Shown: positions 18,252-25,715, counted from the first letter of the stretch. The stretch: DNA of 64,000 nt from Acetomicrobium sp. S15 = DSM 107314 (GCF_016125955.1 NZ_JADEVE010000336.1:1-64000); one strand, 5' to 3'. The notes: a model not told the origin generated them from the sequence alone. Program-made: numbers and translations.

Positions 18252-19400
18252 CTATAGCGCTTTCTTGTAAATCTCTATTATGTCCGCCTTAGAGGGGAAT
18301 CTCGGGTTCAACGGCACATTGCCGCTGGTGAGTGCTTCGTCGGCCAGCATGTCGAGGTCGCTTTCCTTTACGCCGAAGTCGCCGAGGCGCTCGGTTATCC
18401 CGATATCCTCCATCAGGTCCCTTATGGCCTTTACCGACTTCGCCGCCGCCTCCATAGGCGTGAGGAACTCTATGTCTTCGCCGAAGGCTACGGCTATGTC
18501 TATATATTTTTCGATGTTGCCCATGAGGTTATATTCCATGACAGGAGGCAGCATTATGGCGTTGCTTATCCCGTGGGGTATATCGAAGTGGCCGCCGGCC
18601 GGCTGCGACATGGCGTGTACTATGCCCAACCTTGTAGAGTTGAACGCCAAGGCCGCGAGGGCGCTGGCGGCGAGCATGTCCTCTCTGGCCTGTAGGTTAG
18701 TGCCCTTCGCCACGGCCTTCCGCAGGCTCTTTGCGACGAGCTCTATAGCGCGCATGGCGAGCGGCTCAGAGATGTGGTGGGCTGTCGTGTTTACGTACGA
18801 TTCGATGGCGTGGGTCAACGCGTCCATGCCCGTACCGGCCGTGACTTTGGGCGGCAACGTCAATGTGAGCTCGGGGTCCAAAATGGCATATTTTGCCATT
18901 GTGAGGTAGCTTCCTACGGTGAGCTTAGTCCTCACGTCGACGCCGGTGAAGACTATGAACCTCGTGAGCTCGCTCCCAGTGCCGGCGGTGGTGGGGACGG
19001 CGATCACGGGAAGGCCGGGCTTTTTAACCTTCTCAACGCCTACATAGTCCAGTATGCCTCCGCCATTGGTCACCAAGAAGGCGGCCGCCTTAGCGGTGTC
19101 CATGGACGTGCCGCCGCCGACGCCTATGGCAACTTGAGCGCCGCTTTTCGCGAGTTCTTTTGTCGCGTCTCCGATGGAGAGCACCGTGGGTTCTTTTTCA
19201 AGCCTGTCGAAGACGGTGGTCTTGATCTGGGCTTCGTCCAATAGTTTTAGGATTTTATCCAGGATGCCCGCTGCCTTGACGCCCTTATCTGTTACCACAA
19301 AGGCATGGTTTGCGCCGACCTCTTTTGCCTTTTCGGGGATGGCTTTTATGCTCCCGGGGCCGAATGTGATATCCGTGGGCAGTTTGTATGTGAACTCCAC
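18252..19400 (-). CDS. Iron-containing alcohol dehydrogenase
   Basis: A 382-residue type III (Fe) alcohol dehydrogenase. GGGTSMDTAK binds NAD(P), and DALTHAIESY plus a later histidine (AMSQPAGGHFDIPHG) supply metal ligands. GTG 19400 is chosen because GGAGGTG (19408-19414, minus) is 7 bases upstream; the longer reading frame has no such site. It is first in the operon with the Zn-dehydrogenase, aldolase and kinase, and may reduce the aldehyde released by the aldolase to balance NADH (inference). Confidence 0.88.
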   Translation of the reverse strand: MEFTYKLPTDITFGPGSIKAIPEKAKEVGANHAFVVTDKGVKAAGILDKILKLLDEAQIKTTVFDRLEKEPTVLSIGDATKELAKSGAQVAIGVGGGTSMDTAKAAAFLVTNGGGILDYVGVEKVKKPGLPVIAVPTTAGTGSELTRFIVFTGVDVRTKLTVGSYLTMAKYAILDPELTLTLPPKVTAGTGMDALTHAIESYVNTTAHHISEPLAMRAIELVAKSLRKAVAKGTNLQAREDMLAASALAALAFNSTRLGIVHAMSQPAGGHFDIPHGISNAIMLPPVMEYNLMGNIEKYIDIAVAFGEDIEFLTPMEAAAKSVKAIRDLMEDIGITERLGDFGVKESDLDMLADEALTSGNVPLNPRFPSKADIIEIYKKAL

Positions 19401-19543
19401 CTTAAAACACCTCCGTGATATATATAATTTCTCCGCTCTGCGGAGAATGCTCGCCATGTGCCGCACTTGACCATTTTATACACGGAGCGTCTTTCGCTGC
19501 GGATGCGCCGACCTGGTCTCTTGATCTTTTGCTTCTCTATCCT

Positions 19544-19627
19544 GTTGACGAAGACGCGCCTTTCCGCCCTTTTTGACGGAACCGAAGGTGCTTTATGACG
19601 ATATCCCAAAAGAGAAACTTCGTCAAC
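19544..19627. repeat. Separated 10-bp inverted repeat upstream of the minus-strand operon
   Basis: GTTGACGAAG at 19544-19553 and its exact complement CTTCGTCAAC at 19618-19627 lie about 64 bases apart in the 300-base gap between the Fe-dehydrogenase start and tRNA-Arg. It may be an operator pair or an extended RNA stem. No gene is convincing in this gap. Confidence 0.4.
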
Positions 19628-19659
19628 ATCTGGCGACTTGACGGCGTACCGGGTGAAGC

Positions 19660-19688
19660 TTGACAGGACAAAAGGAAGGTAGTAATTT
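19660..19688 (+). promoter_or_regulatory. Promoter of tRNA-Arg(CCG)
   Basis: A consensus TTGACA (19660-19665), a 17-base spacer and TAATTT (19683-19688) stand 15 bases before the tRNA 5' end. Confidence 0.7.
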
Positions 19689-19703
19689 AACGACACAAGA
19701 GGT

Positions 19704-19779
19704 GCGCCCGTAGCTCAGCGGATAGAGCGTTGGACTCCGGATCCAAAGGCCGGGAGTTCAAGTCTCCCCGGGCGCGCCA
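19704..19779 (+). tRNA. tRNA-Arg (anticodon CCG)
   Basis: A complete cloverleaf of 76 bases with encoded CCA. The acceptor GCGCCCG pairs with CGGGCGC, and the discriminator is G. The D-arm contains AGCTCAGCGGATAGAGC. The anticodon stem TTGGA/TCCAA holds loop CTCCGGA with anticodon CCG. The T-arm contains GTTCAAGTC. It is the left boundary of the accessory stretch 19.8-27 kb. Confidence 0.95.
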
Positions 19780-19852
19780 AAATAGATCCTGACCGGGTTT
19801 GTAGCCTTAATTATTATTTTGACCTCCATCACTATGAAGGCCATAAAAGTTC

Positions 19853-20128
19853 TTATCTTTTTGGGCAGTAGACCGGCTTGGTTAGGTAGGGATAAAAAAC
19901 GATTATAAAAAGCATCGTTACTATAGCAGCGAGAATTATGCCCGCTGCAGCGGAGGTGATGTTATGTTCATTTCCTGTGGGAATCGTAGCCATGGAAGAC
20001 ATGAACGCCGAGTAAGATGATGATATAAATATAAAACAAGACGTATTGAAGACGTGCCTTCCGGGTGTGCCGAAAAGCCTCTTGATGTTGATGGCAAGTG
20101 CTATATATAACACAGTGTTGATTATCAA
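19853..20128 (-). CDS. Possible small membrane protein, doubtful
   Basis: A 91-codon minus-strand frame starting with TTG and lacking a visible ribosome-binding site. The C-terminal half has a clear hydrophobic helix (ITSAAAGIILAAIVTMLFII) and a basic tail. No family is recognised. It may be a remnant of a larger membrane protein or a chance frame. It fills the gap between tRNA-Arg and the ATPase gene, where nothing else is seen. Confidence 0.25.
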   Translation of the reverse strand: MIINTVLYIALAINIKRLFGTPGRHVFNTSCFIFISSSYSAFMSSMATIPTGNEHNITSAAAGIILAAIVTMLFIIVFYPYLTKPVYCPKR

Positions 20129-20260
20129 TGTTTTGTGTAGGTCAAGAGGTAAGCGAGCTTATTTCCCGTGTTCGGATGTGCTACGACATGTTTTAACATC
20201 GGATGGTCTGTAATCGGGTGATTTTTGAGGTTGTCCTATGGCGTAGGGAGGCGGATTGCC

Positions 20261-21526
20261 TTGATTTCCAACGCTTCTGAAATCAAAAAGGAGAAAGCTC
20301 CTGCCCGTATCGAGTACCTGAAAGTCAATAATTTTAGGGCTTTGCAGGATACCGAAATGAAGGAACTGACGCCCCTCACAGTGCTGCTTGGCCCAAATGG
20401 CAGTGGAAAATCCACTGTTTTCGACGTCTTCGCTTTCTTGGCGGAGTGTTTTGAAATGGGACTCCGGCGAGCCTGGGACAAGCGCGGTCGCGCAAAGGAG
20501 ATCAAGACGAGGGGGTGTGACGGCCCTGTCGTCGTGGAAATCAAGTACAGGGAACCAGGTTATCCGCTTATCACCTACCATCTGGCTGTGGACGAAAAGA
20601 ACCGACAACCGGTGGTCGTGGAGGAATGGCTTCAGTGGCGACGTGGAAGGAGAGGCAAACCGTTTCGTTTCCTGGAATACCGCGAAGGGCAGGGTCAGGC
20701 AATTAGTGGTGAATTACCGGATAAAGAGGACAAACGCATCGAAAGTCCTCTCAAATCGCCCGATCTGCTGGCGGTCAACGCGCTTGGCCAATTTGCGGAA
20801 CACCCAAGGGTGGCGGCTTTGCGCGATTTTATCACCGGGTGGTATGTCTCGTATCTTTCTACGGACAGCACACGCGGACAACCAGAGGCAGGACCGCAAG
20901 AAAGACTTACCAAGACGGGAGACAATCTGGCCAACGTTATTCAGCACCTGGAGGAACTATATCCCAAACGTCTGGAACTGATCTTCTCTACGCTTCGCCG
21001 GCGAGTGCCGCGCATTGAAAGCGTTTTGGCTGAATCCATGCCCGATGGGAGGCTTTTGCTGCAGATCAAGGATGCGCCTTTCAGCGAACCGATTCTCGCC
21101 CGTTTCGCTTCGGACGGGACGTTGAAAATGCTCGCCTATTTGGTTCTGCTTTATGACCCAACGCCTCCGCCTTTCATAGGAATAGAGGAGCCTGAGAATT
21201 TCCTTCATCCAAGGCTTTTGCCCGAACTTGCGGAGGAGTGTCGCAATGCCGTAGATCGTACGCAGCTTTTGGTTACCACTCATTCGCCTTTTTTCCTTGA
21301 CCCGCTGCGACCGGAAGAAGTCAGGATTTTGTGGCGAGACAAGCAAGGATATACCAAAACCTGCAGGGCTTCGGATATACCTGGAATTCGCGAATTTATT
21401 TCCGAAGGCGCCACGTTGGGGTACCTCTGGATAGAAGGGCTGTTCGGTGTCGGAGATCCCCTGGCCAACGAGGGGGAACCCACACACACACAGAAGATGC
21501 GAAGAACGGAGAGACCTCGAAAATGA
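20261..21526 (+). CDS. AAA ATPase (AAA15/AAA21, OLD/RecF-like), candidate defence ATPase
   Basis: About 421 residues from TTG 20261, chosen because GGGAGG (20246-20251) lies upstream. Walker A is GPNGSGKST (about residue 44). An ABC-type signature region [13 protein letters not shown] lies near 282, Walker [10 protein letters not shown] near 305, and the H-loop TTHSP near 339. An ABC-like head with an SMC/RecF fold is expected. No TOPRIM domain follows; the protein ends about 80 residues after the H-loop. Its stop overlaps the start of a DUF4276 gene (ATGA), so the two are coupled. The pairing resembles split OLD-type systems such as PARIS (AriA with AriB). An anti-phage role is inference. 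Confidence 0.8.
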   Translation: MISNASEIKKEKAPARIEYLKVNNFRALQDTEMKELTPLTVLLGPNGSGKSTVFDVFAFLAECFEMGLRRAWDKRGRAKEIKTRGCDGPVVVEIKYREPGYPLITYHLAVDEKNRQPVVVEEWLQWRRGRRGKPFRFLEYREGQGQAISGELPDKEDKRIESPLKSPDLLAVNALGQFAEHPRVAALRDFITGWYVSYLSTDSTRGQPEAGPQERLTKTGDNLANVIQHLEELYPKRLELIFSTLRRRVPRIESVLAESMPDGRLLLQIKDAPFSEPILARFASDGTLKMLAYLVLLYDPTPPPFIGIEEPENFLHPRLLPELAEECRNAVDRTQLLVTTHSPFFLDPLRPEEVRILWRDKQGYTKTCRASDIPGIREFISEGATLGYLWIEGLFGVGDPLANEGEPTHTQKMRRTERPRK

Positions 21527-22137
21527 GGACAAGCCACCTTGAAATCATCGTAGAGGAGCATTCCATGGAGGCTTTCCTGCAGGCCTTTCTACCATCGTTA
21601 CTTCGAGAGGACCAGACTTTCAAGATTGTGCATTTTCAGGGCAAGAAAGACCTCCTCAATAAGCTTGAGGCGCGTCTTAAAGGCTACGCCAAATGGCTGC
21701 CTTCGGACTGGCGCATCATAGTTATAGTCGATCGCGACGATGAAGATTGCCTGAAACTCAAGCGACAGTTGGAAGACGCGGCACGTCACGCGGGCCTTGC
21801 TACCCGAAGGCAGTCAGGCGGCAAGACATGGCAGATAGCTAACCGGATAGCTATAGAAGAGTTGGAAGCCTGGTATTTTGGCGACTGGGATGCCGTAAAG
21901 AGGGCTTATCCTCGCATCAAGGAAAACATTTCCTCGAAAAAAGGTTTCAGAGATCCCGATGCCATACGAAACACCTGGGAGTCCTTCGAGAAAATTCTCA
22001 AAAAACATGGTTATTTCAAATGCGGTCTTGCCAAAATTGAAGCAGCGAGGACAATTGGTGCTAATATTTGTCCGGAACGGAATATCTCTCACAGCTTTGG
22101 AATTTTTTTAAGAACCGTTACAGAAATTTCGAAATGA
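21523..22137 (+). CDS. DUF4276 family TOPRIM-like protein, partner of the ATPase
   Basis: A 204-residue protein starting inside the ATPase stop codon. The N-terminal LEIIVEEHS supplies a TOPRIM-type glutamate (residue 11/12), [10 protein letters not shown] (about 66-75) supplies the DxD motif, and [12 protein letters not shown] (about 110-121) is a typical DUF4276 acidic segment. TOPRIM folds cleave nucleic acid with Mg2+. Together with the ATPase it would form a two-gene nuclease module. A longer upstream frame exists but overlaps the ATPase, so the coupled ATG 21523 is preferred. Confidence 0.8.
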   Translation: MRTSHLEIIVEEHSMEAFLQAFLPSLLREDQTFKIVHFQGKKDLLNKLEARLKGYAKWLPSDWRIIVIVDRDDEDCLKLKRQLEDAARHAGLATRRQSGGKTWQIANRIAIEELEAWYFGDWDAVKRAYPRIKENISSKKGFRDPDAIRNTWESFEKILKKHGYFKCGLAKIEAARTIGANICPERNISHSFGIFLRTVTEISK

Positions 22138-22150
22138 CTCAAACCCCGGG

Positions 22151-22190
22151 GATCAGGTCAGGTTTTTGCTTTTTGTATTCTTTAGCCTCC
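22151..22190 (-). repeat. Dispersed A-rich repeat, copy A
   Basis: On the minus strand this reads GGAGGCTAAAGAATAC followed by AAAAAGCAAAAACCTGACC. It is one of at least seven related copies between 22.1 and 26.7 kb sharing the core CAAAAAGyAAArayCTGACC. Confidence 0.6.
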
Positions 22191-22301
22191 ACTAATCCTC
22201 ATCTCCCTCACTTTCACATCCACTTCCACTGTAGTTTTTCGCGTAAAATAAGCGGCGTCGATGTAAGAACTTGATGTCTATTAGATTTGGAGGCATCTTT
22301 C

Positions 22302-23270
22302 ATGAAAGAAAAAGACCTATCTCCTAAGGACCCTCACGATAGATTCTTTAAAAGCATCATGTCCGACGAAAGGAACGTAAGGCAGTTCATCGAGGAGTTT
22401 TTGCCTCAGGAGCTTTCCTTAGGAATCAGTTTAAACAATATGAAGATGCTTCCGACGGAAAGGGTCAGGAGATACACGAAGTGTCACATGGACTTGGCCG
22501 TAGAGTGCAATATGGGCGACGCAAAAGCCCAAGTCTATTTCATATTCGAGCACAAGTCCTACCCCGATTCAGGCGTATTGCTTCAAATGTTGGGCTATAT
22601 GTACGTGACATGGGACGAACAGAAGAAAGAAAATAAACCGCTAACGCCTATAATACCCGTAGTCATATACCACGGCGCACAGGAGTGGAACATACCTATA
22701 AATTTCCAAGGTCAGTTTGCGAACTTAAAAGAAGCGGTAAAGCCTTACGTGCCTGATTTTAAGTGCGCCCTAATCGACTTGAGCCTGTTTTCGGACGAAG
22801 AGATAAGGCAAAAAGCAAAAGGCAACCCTTTCCTCGCCGCAAGCCTTGAGCTTATGAAATACGTACCCCGCCAAGATGTGTCCAGCATCATGGGCATAAC
22901 TGATATAATATTGCTGCCCGAGAGGGACAAGCTGACTTTATTTTGGTACTTGGTTTACGCCTTGGACGTAGAAGAAGAGACCATACAGCAAATAGCAAAG
23001 AAGCTCGGAGGTGAAGAACTGATGCCATCACTGGCTGAGAGATTGATAAAGCGCGGCAAGATGGAAGGCAAGATGGAAGGTAAAATGGAGGGCAAGATAG
23101 AAGGCAAACAAACCACCTTAATAAAACAGCTTCACCGTAAATTTGGCTTAACACCTTGGGAAGAAGAAAAGATACGTTCGGTAAACGACGAAGCAAAACT
23201 CGACGCAGCTTTAGAAGCTATACTCGACGCCAAATCGAAGCCAGAAGTTTTAAAGGTACTTGAATACTAA
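22302..23270 (+). CDS. Rpn-family PD-(D/E)XK nuclease (transposase_31-like)
   Basis: A 322-residue protein of the Rpn/PD-(D/E)XK nuclease 'putative transposase' family. The catalytic core is MDLAVEC (D64) and IFEHKSY (E83, K85), the ExK of the fold. Family members are recombination-promoting DNA endonucleases. The C-terminal part has a run of lysine/glutamate repeats (four GKMEGK-type units) encoded by a 12-bp tandem repeat. GGAGG at 22289-22293 fixes ATG 22302. No terminal inverted repeats or target-site duplication are visible, so mobility is not shown. Confidence 0.82.
   Translation: MKEKDLSPKDPHDRFFKSIMSDERNVRQFIEEFLPQELSLGISLNNMKMLPTERVRRYTKCHMDLAVECNMGDAKAQVYFIFEHKSYPDSGVLLQMLGYMYVTWDEQKKENKPLTPIIPVVIYHGAQEWNIPINFQGQFANLKEAVKPYVPDFKCALIDLSLFSDEEIRQKAKGNPFLAASLELMKYVPRQDVSSIMGITDIILLPERDKLTLFWYLVYALDVEEETIQQIAKKLGGEELMPSLAERLIKRGKMEGKMEGKMEGKIEGKQTTLIKQLHRKFGLTPWEEEKIRSVNDEAKLDAALEAILDAKSKPEVLKVLEY
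23055..23102 (+). repeat. Four 12-bp tandem repeats inside the Rpn gene
   Basis: The unit GGCAAGATGGAA (Gly-Lys-Met-Glu) is repeated four times with third-position changes in units 3 and 4. Copy number changes would add or remove four residues without a frameshift. Confidence 0.8.
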
Positions 23271-23356
23271 AAGACGCTCAGCAGACTCCTTCCATGAATG
23301 TGAAGAAGAGACTTGAAGTGTAAGAGATAAGGTGTAGAAGGCAGGGAAGTTAAGAT

Positions 23357-23389
23357 GCCATAAGAAAGGCAAAAAGCAAAAACCTAACG
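23357..23389 (+). repeat. Dispersed A-rich repeat, copy B
   Basis: GCCATAAGAAAGGCAAAAAG followed by CAAAAACCTAACG; related to the other copies. The surrounding gap 23271-23510 holds no gene I can support. Confidence 0.55.
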
Positions 23390-23510
23390 TTAATGAAAAT
23401 TAACATCTGAGCCTTAAAGCGTTGGGTAGACACTTGCGACAAAAGGAGCATTTAGACCTTTTGTTTAAAGTGGGTTTTGTGTGGTAATATAAATCACAAA
23501 TGGTGGAAAC

Positions 23511-23547
23511 GCAGCAAAAACACAAAAAATAAAGACCTGACCCCAAG
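23511..23547 (+). repeat. Dispersed A-rich repeat, copy C
   Basis: Contains CACAAAAAATAAAGACC followed by TGACCCCAAG, nearly identical to copy E. It ends just before the ribosome-binding site of the unknown 111-residue gene. Confidence 0.6.
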
Positions 23548-23562
23548 AGAGGTGGTAGTGAG

Positions 23563-23898
23563 TTGCCTGCGCGAAGGGTAGATGTTTCGATGAGCTTTTC
23601 TGCTTTTGAGAACCCTATAGTGGACGATGTTCTGCTTATAGGGAAGAAGGCGCCCATCGGGCAAGAAGCCATGCGCAGGCTGATAAGCGCTATAGCACCA
23701 GAGGAATACGAAATAGTGACGCTGGACCATCCGACCTTCGAGGCGGCATCGATAAAGAGAGCCTTGCTGAAGGCCATCCCAAGGGAAAAGCTGTTGCCCC
23801 TTCTCCTCGGCGAGGGCGAGAGGTTGGCTACAGAAACGGCCATCGTGCGCGTCAGAGTCAGCTTTGCCGCCAACATAAGTCGGGAGGTGGAGCTGTGA
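23563..23898 (+). CDS. Protein of unknown function upstream of the CBS-GGDEF gene
   Basis: A 111-residue frame starting with TTG 23563, with AGAGGTGG at 23549-23556; ATG 23590 would be an alternative. It is not recognised. It has no signal peptide or membrane segment. The C-terminal half ends in RVRVSFAANISREVEL, beta-strand like. The stop codon overlaps the start of the next gene, so co-translation with the GGDEF protein is likely. Confidence 0.55.
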   Translation: MPARRVDVSMSFSAFENPIVDDVLLIGKKAPIGQEAMRRLISAIAPEEYEIVTLDHPTFEAASIKRALLKAIPREKLLPLLLGEGERLATETAIVRVRVSFAANISREVEL

Positions 23899-24785
23899 TG
23901 ATGAATCTCACGGTAGAGGACATTATGACGAGGGAGATAATCACCATCGCGCCATACGAGTCCATAAAGAAAGCATCTGAGATCATGGAAGAGTGTGGTA
24001 TCGGATGTCTGCCCGTTATCGAGAAGGGAAAGCTCGTGGGCATAATCACCTCCAGGGATATCAGGGGGGTTCATTCCAATAGATTAGCGGCTGATGCAAT
24101 GACGAAAACGGTGATAACGACACATCCGGGTTGTTCTCTCTGGGAAGCGAAAGAAGCCATGGAATTCAACGGCATAGAGAAGCTCGTAGTGATCGAAGAT
24201 GACAAAGTCGTCGGCTTGGTGACGAAGAAACTCCTCTACGGCGAACTGGGCAAGCATACGGACCTCTTGACGGGTTTCGAGCGAGCGGAATGCCTGCAGC
24301 ACAGAGCCGTTGAGATGCTCCAAGAAGGAAAAGAGATAGCCATCATTTTTATAGACTTGGATAATTTTGGGGCTATAAACAAAGAGTTCGGTCACGTGAA
24401 GGGTGACGAAGTCCTTAGGCAGGCCGCGCATATCTTTCGGGGTATCATAGACGAGGAGACGGATAAGATATACCGCTACGGAGGAGATGAATTTGTAGTG
24501 CTTTCCACCAAGAGCATATGGGAGGCCAAGGAATTAGCCAATATGATGCTCGCTGCCCTATCCTCCTGGGGGTGGTGGCCTGTTGGGGTCAAGGTTACTG
24601 CTTCTGCTGGTGTAGCTGGTGGGCGGCGCAAGGTCGTTCGCTTTAACGGCAACTTAAACCATATGATGGCTGACCTGATAAACATGGCGAGCCTCGCATC
24701 GACTAAAGCTAAGAAGGAAAAGGTGTCAGTGGTCGTAGCAGAGCACGCTATAGACGTAGTTCCTGCGGCAGGTGAATCTTCTTAA
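23898..24785 (+). CDS. CBS-pair and GGDEF domain protein (probable diguanylate cyclase)
   Basis: About 295 residues. Two CBS motifs occupy roughly residues 1-115 (VEDIMTREIITIAP and AADAMTKTVITTHPG). A GGDEF domain follows with DLDNFGAINKEFGH and an intact RYGGDEFVVL signature. The RxxD inhibitory site is not seen upstream of GGDEF. It should be soluble, making c-di-GMP under control of an adenine-nucleotide ligand at the CBS pair (family knowledge). Start ATG 23898 follows GGGAGGTGG. It stands upstream of secreted and pilus genes, so surface control is a reasonable inference. Confidence 0.87.
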   Translation: MMNLTVEDIMTREIITIAPYESIKKASEIMEECGIGCLPVIEKGKLVGIITSRDIRGVHSNRLAADAMTKTVITTHPGCSLWEAKEAMEFNGIEKLVVIEDDKVVGLVTKKLLYGELGKHTDLLTGFERAECLQHRAVEMLQEGKEIAIIFIDLDNFGAINKEFGHVKGDEVLRQAAHIFRGIIDEETDKIYRYGGDEFVVLSTKSIWEAKELANMMLAALSSWGWWPVGVKVTASAGVAGGRRKVVRFNGNLNHMMADLINMASLASTKAKKEKVSVVVAEHAIDVVPAAGESS

Positions 24786-24807
24786 CTGAATAAAAACGAA
24801 AAACCCA

Positions 24808-24837
24808 TTGACAGGGCAAGTGTCTTTGTGATATGAA
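24808..24837 (+). promoter_or_regulatory. Promoter of the small RNA gene
   Basis: TTGACA (24808-24813), an 18-base spacer and TATGAA (24832-24837). A transcript beginning near 24845 would end at the terminator 24930-24979. Confidence 0.6.
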
Positions 24838-24844
24838 GGCGCAA

Positions 24845-24979
24845 ATAAATTTATACATGCTATGGGGAAGCGATGAACCTCTGCGGATATGAGGCGGGTG
24901 CTGGTGCAGAGGGGAGCGAGTGGCGCGACCGACCCCGAAGGCATAAAGAGGAGAGATATGCCTGGGGTCGTTTTGTTTT
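24845..24979 (+). ncRNA. Candidate structured small RNA of about 135 nt
   Basis: An isolated unit with a sigma-70 type promoter in front, a hairpin CCTCTGC (24878-24884) with GCAGAGG (24906-24912) closing a 21-base purine-rich loop, and a strong terminator at the end. No ORF with a ribosome-binding site is present. I compared it by eye with common riboswitch and housekeeping RNA signatures (SRP, 6S, tmRNA, RNase P, TPP, cobalamin, glycine, ZTP, fluoride, GEMM) and recognised none. The 5' boundary is inferred from the promoter. Confidence 0.5.
24930..24979 (+). terminator. Intrinsic terminator of the small RNA
   Basis: CGACCCC (24930-24936) pairs with GGGGTCG (24964-24970), and GGCATA with TATGCC inside it, with a small GAA/T internal loop. 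TTTTGTTTT follows at once. Confidence 0.85.
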
Positions 24980-25060
24980 CTTAAGAGATTACAAGCTCAG
25001 AGATTGTTCGTTTTAGGCGGCATCAGAACGTTTTTAAGGATATGTCACACTTAGGACAAG

Positions 25061-25110
25061 GGAGGCTTAAAGAAAGCAAAAAAGCAAAGATCTAAACCTG
25101 TGGGGTGAGG
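25061..25110 (+). repeat. Dispersed A-rich repeat, copy D
   Basis: GGAGGCTTAAAGAAAGC followed by AAAAAAGCAAAGATCTAAACCTG. It resembles the complement of copy A, including the GGAGGC border. It ends a few bases before GTG 25116 of the secreted protein. Confidence 0.55.
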
Positions 25111-25115
25111 CAAGC

Positions 25116-25612
25116 GTGAGAAAGGGGGTTTTGGGGCTTTATTTTGTGCAGGCATTTTATTCATGTGCGAGTCCCCCCTTTTTGCTGCTATTAGCATAGG
25201 TGTCACAGGAGGGTGTAACCTTGCGGTTACCTCTTTAGACCTCATCGGCGGCGTTGGGACTAACTTAACTAACTTAAAAGACAGCTACGAGAGTGAAAGC
25301 GGCGTTACAATGATAAATATAACAGGTACCACCGGAAACGACGATGCGTGGAAGGTGCAGGTGAGAAAAAGTGGCACTTCGTGGCCAAGCGGGGTGACGC
25401 TTCAGCTGAAGCGGACAGGAGAAGGAACCGGGGCAGGTGCTATAAGCGGCAGAACTAATTATGTAACTATCGGAGCGCTTGAGGCCGATTTTTTCGAGGG
25501 AAGCGGAGACAAGACGGGCATTCCCGTTCAATACAAGGTTTCAGGGATATCCTTGGCCGTTCCTCCTGGCGCTTACAGCGCTACGGTAGTTTACACGGTG
25601 GTGGATTTATGA
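25116..25612 (+). pseudogene. Secreted protein gene with an apparent 1-base frameshift in the signal peptide
   Basis: From ATG 25163 there are 149 residues of a Gly/Thr/Ser-rich exported-type protein ending VPPGAYSATVVYTVVDL, like the C-terminal beta-strand of coat or fimbrial-type surface proteins. Upstream in the same frame there is no start codon, yet the frame encodes a hydrophobic signal core. Adding one G to the G5 run at 25124-25128 joins GTG 25116 (after GGGGTGAGG) to this frame. That gives MRKGGFGALFCAGILF followed by the body, a normal signal peptide. Sequencing error, phase variation or decay are all possible. Confidence 0.55.
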
Positions 25613-25638
25613 CGTGGACTTGTGCTGAAAGACTTTTG

Positions 25639-25710
25639 GCGAAAGCAAGGGAAAGCCTGCTGCCAGGTGAAAGCACCTGGGCCTTCGCGCGCCTTCTGTC
25701 GTAAGACAGA
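25639..25710 (+). ncRNA. Folded RNA region upstream of the small exported protein
   Basis: GCGAA (25639-25643) and TTCGC (25684-25688) close a junction. It contains hairpin AGCAAGG/CCTGCT and hairpin CCAGGTG-AAAG-CACCTGG (25663-25680). A fourth stem follows, TCTGTC-GTAA-GACAGA (25695-25710), with a GNRA tetraloop. The dense pairing suggests a conserved leader or small RNA rather than empty spacer. I do not recognise the class. Confidence 0.45.
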
Positions 25711-25715
25711 GTTAG

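Noticed and set aside
20225..20260. Longer N-terminus of the AAA ATPase from TTG 20225
   Set aside because: GGGAGG at 20246 suits TTG 20261, and the upstream codons have no family likeness.
19704..22300. Integrated element with attachment site at the tRNA-Arg 3' end
   Set aside because: I looked for a second copy of the tRNA 3' end (TCTCCCCGGGCGCGCCA) downstream and saw none. No integrase gene lies near it.
22302..23270. Active insertion sequence around the Rpn gene
   Set aside because: I could not find terminal inverted repeats or target duplications; the family name 'transposase' does not by itself prove mobility.
24845..24979. SRP RNA, 6S RNA or another housekeeping RNA
   Set aside because: No GGAA tetraloop/asymmetric loop of SRP and no long 6S-type duplex; length and fold do not fit.
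25639..25710. GEMM (c-di-GMP) or cobalamin riboswitch
   Set aside because: The GGGAAAGCC and GNRA features look similar at first, but the conserved core sequences of these riboswitches are not present by eye.
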